A stretch of 64,000 nt of DNA from Brachybacterium sp. EE-P12 (GCF_003711805.1 NZ_QXCP01000004.1:124001-188000), one strand, 5' to 3'. Shown: positions 16,471 through 24,750, numbered from the stretch's first letter. The notes: generated by a model not told the origin, from the sequence alone. A program made the numbers and translations.

Positions 16471-16541
16471 GCAGAAAGGGGCGTCAGGCGGCACGGCGCG
16501 GCGCTGAGCGTCAGTGCGTGCCGCTGGGCGCCCCTTCGTGC
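16471..16541 (+). repeat. 71-bp palindromic element, copy 3 (forward)
   Basis: Third copy, again 71 bases. Arms 16471-16494 and about 16517-16541 pair with a few mismatches (AAAGGGGCGTCAGGCGGCACG against the complement of CGTGCCGCTGGGCGCCCCTT). The loop begins GCGGCGCTGA as in the other copies. It lies between the convergent nagZ-like and MFS genes and encodes the last codons of the MFS protein, whose stop is at 16511-16513. Confidence 0.85.
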
Positions 16542-17812
16542 TGACGCTCCGCCGTGCCGCCGTCGCCGCCGGCCGGTGCGGCACCGATAGCGTGCCCGTG
16601 CGCCCGCGCCTCCGCGGCCACGCGGGCCAGGCGGCGGCGTCGGAACGCGACCCAGGCGGAGGTGAACACGACCCCGGTCACCACCAGCACGCCGGTCATC
16701 ACCGTGATCACCACGGTGAAGGTCGCCTGCAGGGAGACCAGCGAGATCAGCGCCGAGGAGGTGATGATCCCCAGCGCATTGGCGGTGCGCAGCAGGGCGA
16801 ACACCTCCGCCCGATGCTCGGGGGCGACCAGACGGTCCAGCACGAGCGAGTAGTAGGTCGCCAGCGGTGCGAGGACCGCGCCGACCAGCAGCGCACCGAT
16901 CACGGTCGCCGCGGCGGAGTGGCCGAAGCCCACGACCACCACGCCCAGCGCGGTCACGCCCAGCCAGGCCAGCACCGTGCGACGGCGCGGCTCGCGGTTG
17001 TGGACGCTCACCCACACCCCGCCGAGGATCGAGGTCACGCAGATCGCGACGGGGAACAGGGCGCCCCAGGCGGCGGGCATCCCGAAGGAGACCGCGAGGG
17101 AGACCGAGCCGATCTCGATCGCGGAGATCGCGGCGGAGCTCGCCCCGCCGCACACCAGCCACAGCACGACCATCGGGGTCAGCCGCAGGGCGGTGCTTCG
17201 CTGCTCGGGGCCGGGCGCCGTCGCCGACGGGATCTGCGGCAGCAGTGCGATCGGCACCGCACCCAGCAGCACCATCGCCCAGGCGGCGAGCTGCGGGGAG
17301 ATGCCGCCGAGGGCCGCGGCGATCACGGGCGAGGACACGAAGGTGACCTCGTTGAGCGTGGCCGCGACGCCGAGGGAGCGGGGCAGGCGGCTGGCCGGCA
17401 CGAGATGGTTCAGGACAGAGCGCAGAGTGCCGTAGGCGGCGCCGTTGACGAGACCCGCGAGCGCCGCCCCCGCCACGACCAGCCAGAAGGGCGCGCCGAT
17501 CCCGGCGAGCACCGCGATGGCGACGAGCGCGAGCGTGCGCACGCCGATGAGTGCGCGCATGAAGGGGACCGGGGCGAAGCGGCGGCCCAGGCGCGAGAGC
17601 GGCACCGCGCCGAGGACCTGCGCGATCGTCATCGCGAGCATCATCGCCGCGCCGCTGGAGGCGCTGCCCGTGAGCGGCAGGGCGATCAGCGAGAAGGCGA
17701 TCGGCGCCGCGGCCTGCGGCACGGCGAAGGTCCCGTAGGAGCCGAACCAGCGCAGCAGCCGGGCATCGGGCCGGGTCACCGGGGTGTGCGGGGCGGTGGC
17801 GGGCGCAGCCAT
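16511..17812 (-). CDS. MFS transporter (sugar-efflux/drug-type), 12 helices
   Basis: A 433-residue membrane protein with about 12 hydrophobic segments and weak MFS motif A (LSRLGRRFAPVPFMRAL). The segment LAMTIAQVLGAVPL and the loop NHLVPASRLPRSLGVAATLNEV resemble exporters of the SetA/YcaD kind. The last residues (QHEGAPSGTH) are encoded inside the third 71-bp palindromic element, so the element has been adopted as coding sequence or has replaced the native end. The gene is divergent from an XRE/cupin regulator whose operator-like sites overlap its promoter. Substrate unknown. Confidence 0.82.
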   Translation of the reverse strand: MAAPATAPHTPVTRPDARLLRWFGSYGTFAVPQAAAPIAFSLIALPLTGSASSGAAMMLAMTIAQVLGAVPLSRLGRRFAPVPFMRALIGVRTLALVAIAVLAGIGAPFWLVVAGAALAGLVNGAAYGTLRSVLNHLVPASRLPRSLGVAATLNEVTFVSSPVIAAALGGISPQLAAWAMVLLGAVPIALLPQIPSATAPGPEQRSTALRLTPMVVLWLVCGGASSAAISAIEIGSVSLAVSFGMPAAWGALFPVAICVTSILGGVWVSVHNREPRRRTVLAWLGVTALGVVVVGFGHSAAATVIGALLVGAVLAPLATYYSLVLDRLVAPEHRAEVFALLRTANALGIITSSALISLVSLQATFTVVITVMTGVLVVTGVVFTSAWVAFRRRRLARVAAEARAHGHAIGAAPAGGDGGTAERQHEGAPSGTH

Positions 17813-17880
17813 GAGGACCTCCTTCGGGGGTGCAGGGAGAGCGGCGTGCGGGGCGGAGCGGTCACGCTCCCGCATTGATG

Positions 17881-17920
17881 TGCAACATAATGCGCAACGC
17901 CAGGCGTGCGCAATATAGTT
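17881..17920. promoter_or_regulatory. Divergent promoter/operator between MFS and XRE genes
   Basis: Two related sites, TGCAACATAATGCGCAA (17881-17897) and TGCGCAATATAGTT (17907-17920), share TGCGCAA. On the minus strand TTGCGC (17913-17908), an 18-base spacer and TATGTT (17889-17884) form a plausible promoter for the MFS gene. For the XRE gene TAGGCT at 17941-17946 is a possible -10. The region is AT-rich compared with its surroundings. The XRE protein is the likely binder; this is inference. Confidence 0.5.
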
Positions 17921-17980
17921 CCCGTCACCCCGGTCGGCGCTAGGCTTCCGGGCACGCGAGAGAACGACCAGGAGGCCTTG

Positions 17981-18553
17981 ATGAGCGGTGGGATGCGCCC
18001 GGCCGTCGTGGAGCACCTCGGCGAGCGGATCCGCGCTGCGCGCCAGGAGCTCGACCTCTCCGTCGCCGCCCTCGCCGAGCACAGCGACGTCTCCCGCCGG
18101 ATGCTCACCCAGATCGAGCTCGGCCAGGCGAACCCGTCGGTCGCGATCCTCGACCGCATCGCCGCCGGGCTCGGCACCACCTTCGCGGCCCTCATGGGCG
18201 TCGGCGCGGACGACGCCCCCGAGGGCGTCGAGATCTGGTCCACCGACTCCGGCAGCTGGGCCGTGCTCCTGGACGCGATGGACACCGAGTCGGTGTCGGT
18301 GGAGACCTGGAAGTGGAAGCTCGTGGGGGAGGACGTCTACACCGGCGACTCGGGCGGGGCGGCCGGCGGCATCATGCTCCACGTCATCGAGGGGGCGCTC
18401 GAGTCGGGGGTCGGCGAGCAGCAGTGCGTGATCGAGGCCGGCGGATCGGGCCGTTCGCCCGCCGGGGACGTGCATCGCTATCGCGCCCGAGACGGCCAGG
18501 TCGTCGTCTTCCTCTCCGTGGCGGTGCTGCCGCGCACGGGCGCCTCCCGATGA
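17981..18553 (+). CDS. XRE-family regulator with C-terminal cupin
   Basis: A 190-residue regulator. The N-terminal XRE helix-turn-helix spans about residues 10-65 (IRAARQELDLSVAALAEHSDVS... and NPSVAILDRIAAGLG), and a small beta-rich cupin-like domain follows (about 85-185, ending VVVFLSVAVLP). Such HTH-cupin proteins sense small metabolites and control adjacent transporters. AGGAGG lies five bases before the ATG. It is divergent from the MFS exporter gene, with shared operator-like sites between, so it is likely a local repressor of that gene. Confidence 0.85.
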   Translation: MSGGMRPAVVEHLGERIRAARQELDLSVAALAEHSDVSRRMLTQIELGQANPSVAILDRIAAGLGTTFAALMGVGADDAPEGVEIWSTDSGSWAVLLDAMDTESVSVETWKWKLVGEDVYTGDSGGAAGGIMLHVIEGALESGVGEQQCVIEAGGSGRSPAGDVHRYRARDGQVVVFLSVAVLPRTGASR

Positions 18554-18663
18554 CCGGCCGGTGGAGAGCGCCGGTCCCGTCCCGGGTCGGGCGCAGACTC
18601 GGGCACCCGGCCGCACCGGAGACCGGGACGGACGAGAGGGGAACGTGATGACCGCCGGGCGCG

Positions 18664-18699
18664 GCGGACCACAAGCTCATCATCGACGCGGACAGCGGG
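18664..18699 (+). pseudogene. Possible remnant of a nucleoside hydrolase N-terminus
   Basis: In one frame this stretch reads ADHKLIIDADSG, which resembles the metal-binding N-terminus of inosine-uridine nucleoside hydrolases (KLIIDxDxG). It is out of frame with the nearby GTG/ATG at 18645-18650, which has a possible ribosome site (GAGAGGGGAA), and no hydrolase sequence follows. The next gene, on the other strand, ends 25 bases later. A 12-residue match can arise by chance, so this is tentative. Confidence 0.25.
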
Positions 18700-18723
18700 C
18701 GGTCACGGTCGACGACTGAGGGC

Positions 18724-19932
18724 TCAGGAGAGGCCGGCCGCCGTGCGCAGTCCCTCCACCCGGTACTGCTGCACGTGGTATGGCCAGCCCTCGGCGGTGT
18801 TCCACTGCGAGCACAGCAGATGGAGGTCCTCGAGGGTGGAGCCCGGCAGCACGTAGGGGCCGTAGAGCTGGGCGACGCGCTCGTCGTCCTCCTGGCCCCA
18901 GTTCCCGCCCCACAGCAGCGTCTCGGAGAAGGCAGGCGAGCGGATCTCCTCAGGGGAACCCGCGAGGAGCACGTCCACCCGGTACAGGCCTGCGTTGAAC
19001 CAGGTCAGCACCCAGCGGTCCTCGACGATCCGCAGGCACATCTCGCCCACCTGCCCGCCGAGTACGGGTGTGGGCGGCAGCCCCCAGTCCCACCGCTGCT
19101 CCTCGCCCTCGCCGGTCGCGCCGTAGGTCTCGTAGGCGGCGGGGTCGAGGATCTTCTCCTGCGGGACGCGCTGGAGAATCGCCTCCTTGTCGCGCTGGAA
19201 GCCCGTGGTGAGCAGGTATACGTGCCCGTCGCTCGGGTGCAGCGCCCAGGTGCACTGCTGGGCGAGCCCGTCGAGGTGGTCGCCGGGGAACATTTCGGCG
19301 GTGCGCTCCCAGCTCTCGCCGGAGTCGTTCGAGGTCCAGATCTCGGTCGAGGCGACGTTGCCGAAGCCATGGTTGACCATCACCCACAGGTACATCGTCC
19401 CGCCCACGGTGAGGACGTCCCCGGGCAGGATCGTGGAGACCGGATCGCTGTCGTGCGCGTACTCGACCAGTTCCTCGGCGGTCTCGCCGCCGACGGCGCT
19501 CGTCCAGGACAGCCCGGTCTCGAGCCGTCGGCGGGGGTTCGCGTACAGGCCGACGGGCGCACGCCACCAGCCGCCGCCGACGGCCGCCTCCTCGAAGGTG
19601 TCCCCGAATACCACCAGGATCCGCCCGTCCGGGGTCACGGCGGGTGCGCCGAGATCGGTCGCATCCATCCGGAACCGGGTGGTGATCCCGGGCCCGGTGA
19701 CGGTTCTCAGCCGTGTCACCCGCGGGCGGCGGTAGTCGGGATTCGGGTCCACGCCGCGCCGTGCCTCATGGCCACCCTTCCCGGGGGCGGGGCGTGCGCT
19801 CGCGGCACCGGCGGTCATCACCGTCCCGGCAGCGAGCGCGGCCGCCCCGCCGCGCAGGAATCCGGTACGGGACAGGGCGGTGTCGTCGTCGGGAGCGCAG
19901 TCATCGCTGTCCTCAGATCGTGCGGTGGGCAT
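18724..19932 (-). CDS. DUF4185-domain secreted protein in CUT2 sugar operon
   Basis: A 402-residue protein with an N-terminal hydrophobic segment (TGFLRGGAAALAAGTVMTAG) indicating export. The remainder matches the DUF4185 pattern: TDLGAPAVTPDGRILVVFGDTF, then repeated blade-like blocks with Trp/Tyr and SNDSGESWERT, CTWALHPSDGHVYLLTTG and WGGNWGQ. DUF4185 proteins are predicted beta-propellers related to glycosidase-like folds. I chose the ATG at 19932 because AAGGAGA precedes it; an upstream ATG at 19968 overlaps the previous stop. Last gene of the ribose-type ABC operon, so it probably acts on the same carbohydrate. No catalytic residues can be named. Confidence 0.75.
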   Translation of the reverse strand: MPTARSEDSDDCAPDDDTALSRTGFLRGGAAALAAGTVMTAGAASARPAPGKGGHEARRGVDPNPDYRRPRVTRLRTVTGPGITTRFRMDATDLGAPAVTPDGRILVVFGDTFEEAAVGGGWWRAPVGLYANPRRRLETGLSWTSAVGGETAEELVEYAHDSDPVSTILPGDVLTVGGTMYLWVMVNHGFGNVASTEIWTSNDSGESWERTAEMFPGDHLDGLAQQCTWALHPSDGHVYLLTTGFQRDKEAILQRVPQEKILDPAAYETYGATGEGEEQRWDWGLPPTPVLGGQVGEMCLRIVEDRWVLTWFNAGLYRVDVLLAGSPEEIRSPAFSETLLWGGNWGQEDDERVAQLYGPYVLPGSTLEDLHLLCSQWNTAEGWPYHVQQYRVEGLRTAAGLS

Positions 19933-19964
19933 CGAGCTCTCCTTCGGGTCGATGGGTGCCGTGC

Positions 19965-20963
19965 TCATTCGTACAGGGAGCGGGCAATCGCCTCGTCCTC
20001 CATGGTGGACTCGTCGTAGAAGTAGTACCCGGTGTCGACCTCCGGCTCGACGTCCTCGCCGTTGATCGCCGCCAGGGCGGTCTCGACGGTCTTGTAGCCG
20101 ATGTCGTAGGGGTCCTGGGTGACGGCACCTTCCATCCGGCCGTCCCGGATGGCGTCGAGCTGGCCCTGTCCGGAGTCGAAGCCGAGGACGACCAGGCCGT
20201 CCTTGCGGCCCAGCTCGTCGATCGCGGTGATCATGCCGATGGCGGAGGCCTCGTTGGTCGCGAAGATCCCCTTGAGGTCCTGATGGGCCTGGAGGATCGC
20301 GTTGGTGGCATTGGTGGACTTCAGGACGTCGGAATCCGAGTACTGGATGTCGGCGATGGTCAGCGAGGTGTTGGCCTCGATGTAGTCCACGAAGCCGTCC
20401 CGGCGCTGCACGCCGGTCAGGGAGGTCTGCGAGTGCGCGATGACGGCAACCGATCCCTCCTCGCCGACCAGCTCGACCATCTTCTCGGCGGCTTCCTCGG
20501 CGGCCGCGGCGTTGTCGGTGGCGACGGTGGAGAGCGGGATGTCGGACTCGACCCCGGAGTCGAAGGCGATGACGGGGATGTCCCCGCTCTGCGCCTGCTC
20601 CAGAAGGGGCAGGGAGGCCTCCGAGTCCAGGGCCGCGTAGGCGATCGCATCAGGGGAGCCGTTCAGCGCTGTCTGCAGCTGCTGGATCTGCTGCTCGACG
20701 TCCGATTCGGTGTCGGGGCCGTCGAAGCTGACCTGGGCGCCCAGCTCCTCGGCGGCGGCGAAGGCGCCGTCGCGCACGGTGACCCAGAACTGCTGGGAGA
20801 AGCCCTTGGAGATGATCGCGATGCTGGGGCCGGAGCCGGCGGTCTCGCCGCCGCCGTCCGATACGCCGCCGGCGGAGTCGGTGCCGCGGTTGCACGCGAC
20901 GAGGGAGAGTCCGAGGGCTCCCAGGGCCCCGGCACCGAGGGTGCGTCGTGCGATGTTCGACAT
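19965..20963 (-). CDS. CUT2 sugar-binding lipoprotein (RbsB-like)
   Basis: A 332-residue substrate-binding protein. The signal ends in the lipobox LVAC with Cys24, so it is a lipoprotein on the outer face of the membrane. The periplasmic-binding type 1 fold is evident: SIAIISKGFSQQFWVTVRDGA, PDAIAYAALDSEA, VIAFDSGVESD, RRDGFVDYI, GIFATNEASAIGM and VVLGFDSGQGQLDAIRDG. It belongs to the ribose/xylose/myo-inositol group; the sugar cannot be fixed from sequence alone. AAAGGAG precedes the ATG. The permease gene lies 60 bases upstream. Confidence 0.9.
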   Translation of the reverse strand: MSNIARRTLGAGALGALGLSLVACNRGTDSAGGVSDGGGETAGSGPSIAIISKGFSQQFWVTVRDGAFAAAEELGAQVSFDGPDTESDVEQQIQQLQTALNGSPDAIAYAALDSEASLPLLEQAQSGDIPVIAFDSGVESDIPLSTVATDNAAAAEEAAEKMVELVGEEGSVAVIAHSQTSLTGVQRRDGFVDYIEANTSLTIADIQYSDSDVLKSTNATNAILQAHQDLKGIFATNEASAIGMITAIDELGRKDGLVVLGFDSGQGQLDAIRDGRMEGAVTQDPYDIGYKTVETALAAINGEDVEPEVDTGYYFYDESTMEDEAIARSLYE

Positions 20964-21022
20964 CTTCGTCTCCTTTGTGCGGGTGGAATCAGGTGCGAGC
21001 GGGGCGATGTCCCGAGCCGGGG

Positions 21023-22039
21023 TCACGAAGCGGCGCGGTTGCGTCGGACCGAGTCGCCCCAGACGGCGATGAGGATGACGATCGCGACCGCTATGCGCTG
21101 CCACTCCTGGGCGATCCCCAGGATCTGCAGGCCGTTGTTGAGGGTCGCCATCAGGGTGGCGCCGATGACCGTGCCGCCGATGGCCGCGCGGCCACCTGCG
21201 AGCGATGTGCCGCCGATGACGACGGCGGCGATCGCCTCCAGCTCGTAGCCGACGCCGAGGGCGGGCTGGGCGGAGTTCAGCCGAGAGGCCATCACGATGC
21301 CGGCGACGGCGGTGAACACGAACGCGGTCATGTAGATGTACATGGTCCAGCGCCGGGTGTTGACTCCGGAGAGCTTGGTCGCCTCGGCATTCGAGCCGAT
21401 GGCGATCGCATAGCGTCCCACGAGGGTCCGGTTCATCAGGAACCAGGCCACGAGCGCCACCACGGCGAAGATGAACACGGCGTTGGGGATCCGTGGGATC
21501 AGCTGACCGGTGGCGACCTGGCGGAACCAGGCGTGCTCCGTGAAGTACTGCGGGGTGGAGCTGGTGATGATCAGGGAGAGCCCCTGGGTGGCCATCATCA
21601 TCGCCAGCGTCGCGATGAACGCAGGGATCTTCATGTACGAGACCAGGAACCCGACGAACATGCCCACCAGGGCACCGATCACGAGGGTCAGCAGGATCGC
21701 CGCAGGCAGCGGCAGTCCTATGTGCGCGGACGTCCCGAGCACGGCGAGCAGCACCGAGAACAGCGTCATCCCGGTGCCGACGGAGAGGTCGATGCCGCCG
21801 GTGGCGATCACGAAGTTCGTGCCCAGCGCCAGGATCCCTGTGACCGAGGCCGCCAGGAGGATCCCGGAGATGTTGGAGATCGTCAGGAAGTTCGGGGTGG
21901 CGATGAAGAACGCCAGGAACAGCAGCAGGAGCGCGCCGAGCAGGGCGAACTTCTGGAGCTCGGGCCCGCGGCGGGTCCTCCCGGGCGTGGCGGTCGCGGT
22001 GCCGGAGCTGGTGGCGACGCTCGACTGATCGGTGCTCAT
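21023..22039 (-). CDS. CUT2 sugar ABC transporter permease (RbsC-like)
   Basis: A 338-residue integral membrane permease with about nine to ten hydrophobic segments. Family landmarks are NFLTISNISGILLAASVTGILALG, VIATGGIDLSVGTGMTL, AIGSNAEATKLSGVNTRR and the cytoplasmic AAVVIGGTSLAGGRAAIGGTVIG, which contacts the ATPase. The ATG overlaps the ATPase gene stop by four bases. It forms the channel of the ribose-type transporter with the neighbouring ATPase and binding protein. Confidence 0.92.
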   Translation of the reverse strand: MSTDQSSVATSSGTATATPGRTRRGPELQKFALLGALLLLFLAFFIATPNFLTISNISGILLAASVTGILALGTNFVIATGGIDLSVGTGMTLFSVLLAVLGTSAHIGLPLPAAILLTLVIGALVGMFVGFLVSYMKIPAFIATLAMMMATQGLSLIITSSTPQYFTEHAWFRQVATGQLIPRIPNAVFIFAVVALVAWFLMNRTLVGRYAIAIGSNAEATKLSGVNTRRWTMYIYMTAFVFTAVAGIVMASRLNSAQPALGVGYELEAIAAVVIGGTSLAGGRAAIGGTVIGATLMATLNNGLQILGIAQEWQRIAVAIVILIAVWGDSVRRNRAAS

Positions 22040-23565
22040 CCGACTCCCTCCACTGCGCTGTCGCGGCCTGTGGTCGCAAGAGCCATGAGTGTGTCCTGGG
22101 TGGCGCCCGCTCGGTCCACGACTCCGGCCAGACGGCCTTCGGACATGACGGCGATGCGGTGCGAGATCCGGAGGATCTCGGGGATCTCCGAGGAGATCAC
22201 GATGATGGATTTGCCGGCCTCCGCGAGGCCCTCGAGGATCGTGTAGATCTCCTCCTTCGCCCCGACGTCGATGCCGCGAGTGGGTTCGTCGACGATGAGG
22301 ATGTCGGTGTCGCGCTCCAGCCATCTGCCGATGATGACCTTCTGCTGGTTCCCTCCGGACAGCAGGTGCACGGTCTGATGGATCGACGGGGTGCGGATGG
22401 AGAGGTTGCGGACGTGCTTCTCGGCGATGGTGTCCAGGGCCGCCCCGTCCACGACGCCGAGGCGGGTGTTCTGGGGCAGGTTCGCGATGGCGATGTTGTC
22501 GCTGACGGTCTTCTCCAGCAGCAGTCCGCTGCCCTTGCGGTCCTCGGAGAGGTAGCCGATCCCGCGCGCCACGGCATCCGAGGGGATCCGGACGTTCACG
22601 GGCCGGCCGTTGATCGTGATGGTGCCGGCGCTTCGCGGATCGGCGCCGATGATGGCCCGGGCCAGCTCGGTGCGGCCTGAGCCCATTAGCCCGGCGAGTC
22701 CGAGGATCTCCCCGCGACGGAGGGTGAAGGAGATGTCGTCCAGGAGGGCCTCGGTGCTGACGTGCGAGACCTCGAGGGCGACCTCCGGGGCGGGCTCGGA
22801 GGCGATCCGGCGGTCCTCCTCGATGGGCCGGCCGACCATCTTCTCGATCAGCAGGGGGCGGGTGACCTCGCTCCGGTCCGTCGAGAAGACGCTCTCGCCG
22901 TCGCGCAGCACCGTGACCCTGTCGGCGAGCCGCATCACCTCGTGGAGGCGATGCGAGATGTAGATGACGCCGAGCCCTTCCGCGGTGAGCTGTTCGACGA
23001 GGTCGAAGAGCTTCTCGGCCTCCTGCTGGCTGAGCGCTGCGGTCGGCTCGTCCATGATCAGGACCTTGGCGTCGTAGGACAGCGCGCGGGCGATCTCGAC
23101 CATCTGCTGCTCGGCGACGGAGAGATCTCCGAGGCGTGCGCCGACGGGGATCGCGATGCCGAGCCGGTCCAGTAGCTTCGCGCACTCGCGACGATTCCTG
23201 CGGTCGTCGACCAGGAGCTGCGGGCCCTTCCCGGAGGTCCGCCCCAGAGCGATGTTCTGGGCGACATCGAGGTCGGGGACGAGCTGGAGTTCCTGGTGGA
23301 CGATGGCCAGCCCGGAGTCCTTGGCGTCCCGGGGAGTGCGCGGCGCCCACGGCTTTCCGCGGAAGGAGATCCGGCCGCCCTCATCCGCCGGCATGATCCC
23401 GCTGAGGATGTTCATGAGGGTGGATTTGCCAGCCCCGTTCTCCCCGCACACGGCGAGCACTTCGCCGGCATGGAGCTCGAGGGAGACCCCTCTCAGGGCG
23501 CGGACGCCGGGGAAGGTCTTCGAGACGTCCCTGACCTCGAGCAAGGGGATGTCCGCTGAGTCCAT
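22036..23565 (-). CDS. CUT2 sugar ABC transporter ATPase (RbsA-like, two NBDs)
   Basis: A 509-residue ATPase with two fused nucleotide-binding domains, the standard architecture of CUT2 systems. The first domain has Walker A GENGAGKST, signature LSVAEQQMVEIARAL and Walker B VLIMDEPTAAL. The second has the degenerate P-loop LMGSGRTELAR, signature LSGGNQQKV and Walker B ILIVDEPTRGID. AGAGGAG precedes the ATG. First gene of the operon running to 18724; LacI-type operator sequence lies about 80 bases upstream. Confidence 0.93.
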   Translation of the reverse strand: MDSADIPLLEVRDVSKTFPGVRALRGVSLELHAGEVLAVCGENGAGKSTLMNILSGIMPADEGGRISFRGKPWAPRTPRDAKDSGLAIVHQELQLVPDLDVAQNIALGRTSGKGPQLLVDDRRNRRECAKLLDRLGIAIPVGARLGDLSVAEQQMVEIARALSYDAKVLIMDEPTAALSQQEAEKLFDLVEQLTAEGLGVIYISHRLHEVMRLADRVTVLRDGESVFSTDRSEVTRPLLIEKMVGRPIEEDRRIASEPAPEVALEVSHVSTEALLDDISFTLRRGEILGLAGLMGSGRTELARAIIGADPRSAGTITINGRPVNVRIPSDAVARGIGYLSEDRKGSGLLLEKTVSDNIAIANLPQNTRLGVVDGAALDTIAEKHVRNLSIRTPSIHQTVHLLSGGNQQKVIIGRWLERDTDILIVDEPTRGIDVGAKEEIYTILEGLAEAGKSIIVISSEIPEILRISHRIAVMSEGRLAGVVDRAGATQDTLMALATTGRDSAVEGVG

Positions 23566-23635
23566 GCCCGCTCCTCTCTGGGCGATCGATCGCGGTGCGG
23601 CATGACACCGAGACGGCACGGGTGGGAGATTGACG

Positions 23636-23648
23636 AAATAACGTTTAC
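23636..23648 (-). promoter_or_regulatory. LacI-type operator for the CUT2 operon
   Basis: On the minus strand the sequence reads GTAAACGTTATTTCGTC around this site, with the core AACGTT typical of LacI/CcpA-type operators. It lies about 70-80 bases before the ATPase gene start. The match is to the half-site pattern also seen at 32355; the binder is unknown. Confidence 0.5.
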
Positions 23649-23805
23649 TCGCTCGCAAGACAGCAAGGGGGAGAGGGCGGCGGTGCGTCACGAGCTTTCA
23701 CGTGGAGTCTGCCTGCGGTTTCGGCCCCTATGGCTGCCTCGGCGCGATCGAGGCTACGGGAGTGTGTGATCTGCGTCAAGCATTTCGGTGTTGCAGGAAC
23801 CCCCT

Positions 23806-23825
23806 GGTCGTAATCGATTACCACC
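23806..23825. promoter_or_regulatory. Near-perfect 20-bp LacI-type palindrome
   Basis: GGTCGTAATCGATTACCACC: the inner 12 bases GTAATCGATTAC are a perfect palindrome, and only one symmetric position of the 20 breaks symmetry. It lies 62 bases before the GTG of the propeller enzyme gene and overlaps where a promoter would be. A related core occurs at 28950-28961 before another sugar operon. Confidence 0.7.
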
Positions 23826-23886
23826 TGTAGGCTCCGAGTCCGCGAGTGCAGGCCTGCGCTGCTGGGACGTTCGACGAGGAGCCACC

Positions 23887-24750
23887 GTGACCACTGCATC
23901 CCTCCGCCTGATCCCCGGCGTCAAGCGCCGCCTGCTCGATGCGTCCCCGTCGGCCGAAGAGCCCTGGTACGTCAACGACCACAGCCTGATCCGCGCAGCC
24001 GACGGGCGCTGGCACGTCTTCGGGATCTGGCATCCCGAGCCCGCGGCCCCGCTGGACGAGACCTTCTTCCTCCACGCCTCGGCCGACGGCCTCGAGGGCG
24101 CCGACTGGGCGATCCACGACCCTGTGCTCCACGCTCGCACCGACCAGGGCGAGATGCACGTCTGGGCGCCGCACGTGATCCACCACGACGGCCTCTACCG
24201 GATGGTCTACGCGGGCGGCACCGCCGACCACAGCGCCTACCGCATCACCCTCGCCACGAGCGAGGACCTGTTCACCTGGACCCGGCATGAGCCGGTGCTC
24301 TTCGAGGACGGCTTCGACGCTCGCGACCCGATGCTGCTGCGCGTGGGCCAGGAGTGGCTGCTCTACTACACGCGCACCTCCGCGCCGCACGGCGGCTTCC
24401 ACGAGGTCGCGGTGCGCCGCAGCGAGGACCTCCTGACCTGGTCGGAGGCACGCGTCGCCTACCGCTCCGCCGAACGGGGGACCGTCGGCGGCCCCACGGA
24501 GTCGCCCTTCGTGACCCCGGCGGGACAGGGGTGGATCCTGTTCGTGTGCGAGTCCGGCGAGTACGACCGCACCCTCGCCTTCTTCTCCCGCGACCCGCTG
24601 AGCTTCACCGAGGCCGGCCGGATCGACGTCGACCTCGACGAGCACTGCGCCGAGATCGTCGTCGACGGCGAGCGCACCTGGATCACCGGCGGCGGCTGGG
24701 GCAGGGGAGGGCTCACGATCCGCCCGCTGGAGATCCGCGCCGAGGCATGA
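23887..24750 (+). CDS. GH43/GH32-like beta-propeller glycosidase
   Basis: A 287-residue protein without signal peptide, with the repeated strand patterns of five-bladed propeller glycosidases: VNDHSLIRAADGRWHVFGIW, MHVWAPHVIHHDGLYRMVYAGG, ARDPMLLRVGQEWLLYYT, PTESPFVTPAGQGWILFV and AEIVVDGERTWITGGGWGRGG. Candidate acidic residues are Asp in NDHS, Asp in ARDP and Glu in PTESP, which fits the Asp/Asp/Glu triad of clan GH-F/J enzymes. It is divergent from the ribose-type ABC operon and probably processes the imported or a related sugar in the cytoplasm. Exact family is uncertain. Confidence 0.72.
   Translation: MTTASLRLIPGVKRRLLDASPSAEEPWYVNDHSLIRAADGRWHVFGIWHPEPAAPLDETFFLHASADGLEGADWAIHDPVLHARTDQGEMHVWAPHVIHHDGLYRMVYAGGTADHSAYRITLATSEDLFTWTRHEPVLFEDGFDARDPMLLRVGQEWLLYYTRTSAPHGGFHEVAVRRSEDLLTWSEARVAYRSAERGTVGGPTESPFVTPAGQGWILFVCESGEYDRTLAFFSRDPLSFTEAGRIDVDLDEHCAEIVVDGERTWITGGGWGRGGLTIRPLEIRAEA

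Larger units (their letters stand above)
23566..23886. other. Divergent intergenic region with two LacI-type operators
   Basis: A 321-base region without a gene between the CUT2 operon (minus) and the propeller enzyme gene (plus). It contains an operator-like site near each gene (23636-23648 and 23806-23825) and otherwise no structure that I can name. No regulator gene is adjacent, so the repressor must be encoded elsewhere. Confidence 0.7.

Noticed and set aside
12004-16541. CRISPR array
   Set aside because: The repeated 71-bp units are palindromic, widely spaced, separated by genes and in both orientations, and no cas genes are present.
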